From Desulfobacula sp. (GTDB taxonomy: Bacteria; Desulfobacterota; Desulfobacteria; Desulfobacterales; Desulfobacteraceae), in the NCBI GenBank assembly GCA_018702715.1, contig JABIYQ010000278.1:1-17880 (forward strand): DNA of 17,880 bases, written 5' to 3'. Shown here in pieces: positions 15,171 through 17,880 of this stretch. The translations under genes were made by a program, and so were the position numbers. The notes beneath the pieces were generated by a model, which did no database searches, was not told the origin of the DNA, and worked only from the letters and a program-made list of their open reading frames with translations. Every line of letters begins with the position of its first letter. The first letter of the stretch is position 1.

Positions 15171-17402
15171 ATGAAATCATTTAAAAGCCCTCGAACCCTG
15201 TCCTTTATAAGTTGTCTGGCTTTATACCTTATCCTGATTTTTCCTTTGATTCTTCAGGCAGCCAATGCCAATAGTGATTCTGATTTTTTCAAAGGATGGC
15301 ATGTTGCAGGAAGAAACAGTATGAATTTTTCTTATTTCGATTCTGGTGGAGATTCGGCCAACAGCTCATATTCCCATAAATTTGGTCAATTCTATAATGA
15401 TCTTTCCCTGGATTTTGATAAGAAATTCAGCCCCTACCATCAGATCAGAGGAAATATTGCGGGGCTGGCCAATCATTCCAAATATCGGTATAACCGGAAC
15501 GGATTTACCATTGAAAGGTTTAATCTGACCCAGGAACAGGGGGAGACTGCTCTGCCATACCGCCTCGAACTAGGTGATGTTTACAGCTTTTTTACACCCA
15601 GAACAATCCAAAAATCCATAAAAGGAGGGCAGGTCGAACTCCAGCCGGGAAAAAAAATCTTAGGCGCCTATAATGCCATTCAGATTATCGCAGGAGACGG
15701 GACCGCAAGGGATTACCGAGATTCAGTGGCTGAGGATACTTATCTTGGTGCCTTCTGGCTCTTACAGTGGCGCAAAACTGGTTTTGCCATCAACTATACG
15801 ACCAATAAACGCCAGGCTGATGCCGAGACTAACACGGCTGAACTGGACCAGTCCGTGGTAGGTATGTCAGTGAACCATCTTATGGAAATTTTCAGTCAGC
15901 ATTTGGAAATCGATTCTGAGTTCAGCCATTTTAACGGCAATCCTGCCGGTACTGGCAGCAATGCACACAATGTCGAGAATGCTGCAAATGCTTTTTTCTT
16001 TAAACTGGCCGGTAATAGTAAATTGCCCCTGACCTATAACTTCCTGTATGAGGATTATGGCCAGGGATACCAACCCAAAGGAGCTTCAGTCAGCCGGGAC
16101 CGGCGCACTATTGATATAAATTCCGGATGGCGGTTTTCCACGGGTATTGGGCTGCAGATCAGGCACCAGATCTACGAGGACAGCAAAGATACGGCCAATC
16201 AGACAGATACAGATGCCTGGGGTATCACTCTTTCGGGTGGAGTACCCACTGGTTTGTTCCCGGATCTGAACATGAATCTGGATGCCTTTGTCAACAACTC
16301 CAATGATGAAGACCTGACGTTTAAAACCCGGAATCGTTCTATCTCAACCTCTTTTAATGCCACCTTGCTAAAGGCGTTAACAGGCTCTTTGCAAATGGGA
16401 TTCCAGGAGACGAAAAATAGGCTAACCGGAGAACAGAGCAACAGAACACGTTCGCTTGGTGTCAACCTGGCCCATCCATTGCAGTTTGCCGGATTCATTG
16501 GAAGCCTTAATGGCGGGTTCACCTTCAGGCGAGTCCAGACAACCAATGGCGGGGGAAATGACGAGCCGGGATTCAACCTGGCCTTTAATCTTGGGAAAAG
16601 GGGCCACAGTATGAATATGTCCACTTTTTACCGGGATTACCAACCCTATGGCAGCAATGACGTACTCAGTCAGGGGATCAACCTGGCGTACGCCTATACT
16701 AAGGGACCCCATTCCTACCGCATGGACGGCTGTATCAACAAACGTGATCCGGATGCTGCCGAATATACAGCTGATTATAAGGTTAGTTTGACTTATAATT
16801 TCACCTTTGACTTTCCAGGAACACCTGCTGCAAAAGGCACTATGATTGCTGAAAAGAGGCCTTCATTCCCTGATGAAGATGCTGTACTGCCCTATACGGC
16901 AACTTATCTCACCGGCCTTACCCCTGGCATGCCAATGAGAGCCAGCGGCCCATGGCTGAAAAAAGCAGGTATTGGTAAAGGAGTGACTACGGGAAACGTA
17001 CAGGTGTTTGAAACCCGCTTTTTTGATACCATTCATCACCGCCAGCGCCTGGTACTTGTAAAGGACAGCATGGACAGAATTGAGATCAGTGGTGTAGTAA
17101 TTGATCTTACCAATACGGGCTCACCTGAAACTATTGAACGCCTCTATGATGAACTGCGTGCTATCCTTGTAAAACGCTATGGTTCCCCAAGGATTTATGA
17201 ACAGGGAGAGTTTGGATCGGATCTTTTTGCCCAGGTCAATGCCGGGCAATTTATCCGGAACACGGAATGGTTTACCCAGGCTGGAATCCTGAGACTGGGA
17301 ATTCCACGGCGGCTGGACAGGAAAGTTCGTATTGAAGTACAATTGCGGGAAAGCTTTCCAGGACATAAGGATACCCTCTGGAGTATAGAACAGGTTCGGT
17401 AG
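15171..17402 (+). CDS. Predicted outer-membrane beta-barrel protein with C-terminal soluble domain (743 aa)
   Basis: A signal peptide (1-33) ending Ala-Asn-Ala precedes about 520 residues of alternating short amphipathic strands and Gly/Asn/Asp-rich loops, with frequent aromatic strand ends, as in large outer-membrane barrels. Near residue 131, RLELGDVYSFFTPRTIQK is followed by IKGGQVELQ. This glycine-aspartate motif, then a [KR]G pair, recalls the first strands of fimbrial ushers and SprA-type barrels, but the similarity is short and judged by eye. Residues about 605-743 form a separate alpha/beta domain (VFETRFFDTIHHRQRLVLVKD ... LRLGIPRRLDRKVRIEVQL), so the protein does not end in the usual terminal aromatic strand. 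It is the last gene of the operon, 12 nt after its neighbour, with no evident terminator. It may be the export pore or surface anchor for the large proteins encoded upstream (inference). Confidence 0.85.
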   Translation: MKSFKSPRTLSFISCLALYLILIFPLILQAANANSDSDFFKGWHVAGRNSMNFSYFDSGGDSANSSYSHKFGQFYNDLSLDFDKKFSPYHQIRGNIAGLANHSKYRYNRNGFTIERFNLTQEQGETALPYRLELGDVYSFFTPRTIQKSIKGGQVELQPGKKILGAYNAIQIIAGDGTARDYRDSVAEDTYLGAFWLLQWRKTGFAINYTTNKRQADAETNTAELDQSVVGMSVNHLMEIFSQHLEIDSEFSHFNGNPAGTGSNAHNVENAANAFFFKLAGNSKLPLTYNFLYEDYGQGYQPKGASVSRDRRTIDINSGWRFSTGIGLQIRHQIYEDSKDTANQTDTDAWGITLSGGVPTGLFPDLNMNLDAFVNNSNDEDLTFKTRNRSISTSFNATLLKALTGSLQMGFQETKNRLTGEQSNRTRSLGVNLAHPLQFAGFIGSLNGGFTFRRVQTTNGGGNDEPGFNLAFNLGKRGHSMNMSTFYRDYQPYGSNDVLSQGINLAYAYTKGPHSYRMDGCINKRDPDAAEYTADYKVSLTYNFTFDFPGTPAAKGTMIAEKRPSFPDEDAVLPYTATYLTGLTPGMPMRASGPWLKKAGIGKGVTTGNVQVFETRFFDTIHHRQRLVLVKDSMDRIEISGVVIDLTNTGSPETIERLYDELRAILVKRYGSPRIYEQGEFGSDLFAQVNAGQFIRNTEWFTQAGILRLGIPRRLDRKVRIEVQLRESFPGHKDTLWSIEQVR

Positions 17403-17614
17403 TTTCTTAAATCCATATGGCAGACTGATATCCGGGCTCAAATTTTATCTCATAAATATTTTCAAAAGAATATTGTTTGTAGTGTATTTAGATAAAGCTT
17501 TAAAAATTTGTTTGACCTGTATCTGTCATGGATTGGGAAACCTGTAAAAAATCAGCGCTTAAGCTGGTTACAACAAACAAGGTCAATGTAATGGAAACAA
17601 TAGCTGCCATAAAA
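17403..17614. other. Non-coding stretch after the operon
   Basis: There is no credible reading frame in this AT-rich region. Only weak inverted repeats are seen, for example AATATT...AATATT near 17457-17476 and CAGCGCTTAAGCTG near 17553-17566. None has the stem plus T-run of a clear terminator. A lone CTGTCAT (17523-17529) matches an E. coli pho half-site but has no good partner at 11 nt. Confidence 0.6.
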
Positions 17615-17654
17615 TTTTAATATAGTTGTAACGCAAATCTAATAAAATTCTAAC
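17615..17654 (+). promoter_or_regulatory. Predicted Pho box (four 11-nt spaced repeats)
   Basis: TTTTAAT (17615), TTGTAAC (17626), ATCTAAT (17637) and TTCTAAC (17648) are 7-mers separated by exactly 4 nt, all sharing T at position 2 and TAA at positions 4-6. PhoB boxes are 7-bp direct repeats with 4-bp AT-rich spacers. The location upstream of a phosphate-binding protein gene fits PhoB control under phosphate limitation. Confidence 0.72.
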
Positions 17655-17664
17655 ACAAAGAGAG

Positions 17665-17670
17665 TAGAAT
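17665..17670 (+). promoter_or_regulatory. -10 element of the predicted PhoB-dependent promoter
   Basis: TAGAAT is one mismatch from TATAAT and begins 10 nt after the last Pho repeat. That is the spacing expected when PhoB replaces a -35 element. Confidence 0.5.
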
Positions 17671-17687
17671 CCCTTTCAAATTGGTTC

Positions 17688-17701
17688 TGTGATCAATCAC
17701 A
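17688..17701. promoter_or_regulatory. Inverted repeat in the pstS-type leader
   Basis: TGTGATCAATCACA is an inverted repeat (TGTGA-N4-TCACA) between the predicted promoter and the start codon. CRP sites have a 6-nt spacer, so the protein binding here, if any, is not known. Confidence 0.3.
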
Positions 17702-17735
17702 AGTACTATAGACTATAAAAAAGTTTGGAGAAAAC

Positions 17736-17880
17736 ATGAACAAGTATACAAAGATATTCGTATCAATCATTTTTGTATTAACGGTATCATCAACCGTTTT
17801 TGCAGGAGAACTGGTAATTAAAGGTTCCACAACAGTCCTCCCCATTGCCCAGAAAGCTGCTGAAGCCTATATGGCCGAGC
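17736..17880 (+). CDS. pstS: PstS-type phosphate ABC transporter substrate-binding protein (5' end only)
   Basis: ATG 17736 follows TTTGGAG (17724-17730) by five bases. The 48 visible codons encode a signal peptide (MNKYTKIFVSIIFVLTVSS, cleavage likely after Val-Phe-Ala) and the start of the mature protein, ELVIKGSTTVLPIAQKAAEA. The GSTTVLPI stretch is the hallmark N-terminal phosphate-contacting loop of PstS and related PBP-like proteins. The product would capture phosphate in the periplasm and deliver it to PstCAB. The Pho-box-like repeats upstream agree with this. The rest lies beyond the right edge, so a divergent PBP-like relative cannot be excluded. Confidence 0.9.
   Translation, partial: MNKYTKIFVSIIFVLTVSSTVFAGELVIKGSTTVLPIAQKAAEAYMAE

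Noticed and set aside
1..17880. tRNA, rRNA, CRISPR arrays, insertion sequences or attachment sites
   Set aside because: No cloverleaf, spaced repeat array, transposase frame or terminal inverted repeats with target duplications were seen.

Overview
The window looks like a chromosomal piece of a Gram-negative anaerobe, most likely a Desulfobacterota (Desulfobacteraceae-like) bacterium. This rests on moderate-to-low GC with AT-rich spacers, a transporter-type histidine kinase with a STAC linker, many large exported proteins, and an outer-membrane barrel. The taxonomic placement is inference from gene style; no marker gene is present.

Left part (1-3970). A sodium:solute symporter/STAC/histidine kinase fusion runs off the left edge on the minus strand. 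Upstream on the same strand are a small two-helix membrane protein and a membrane-anchored protein ending in one dockerin-like EF-hand. A divergent single-domain response regulator follows on the plus strand and may be the kinase's partner. Next (4019-6335, minus) come a GT-B glycosyltransferase that closely resembles animal GTDC1/QTMAN, the tRNA-queuosine mannosyltransferase, and a LuxR/NarL-type transcription regulator.

Main part (6557-17402). Divergently from the luxR-type gene, six plus-strand genes are packed with 1-12 nt gaps. Each begins with a signal peptide or an N-terminal export/membrane segment. They encode a 262-aa helical protein, a 1144-aa largely coiled-coil protein, a 971-aa beta-rich protein with many cysteines, a 281-aa and a 197-aa small exported protein, and a 743-aa protein that looks like an outer-membrane beta-barrel fused to a C-terminal soluble domain. 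None could be assigned to a named family by eye. Together they look like one envelope or surface apparatus, possibly controlled by the divergent LuxR-type regulator. This operon is the best candidate for an undescribed system. It also holds a 9-G tract, a 7-G tract, a very strong bulged hairpin inside the 1144-aa gene and a perfect 8-bp hairpin near the start of the 971-aa gene.

Right end (17403-17880). A 333-nt non-coding stretch contains four 7-mers repeated at exactly 11-nt intervals, followed by a -10-like hexamer, which fits a PhoB-controlled promoter. The 5' end of a PstS-type phosphate-binding protein gene follows and runs off the window.
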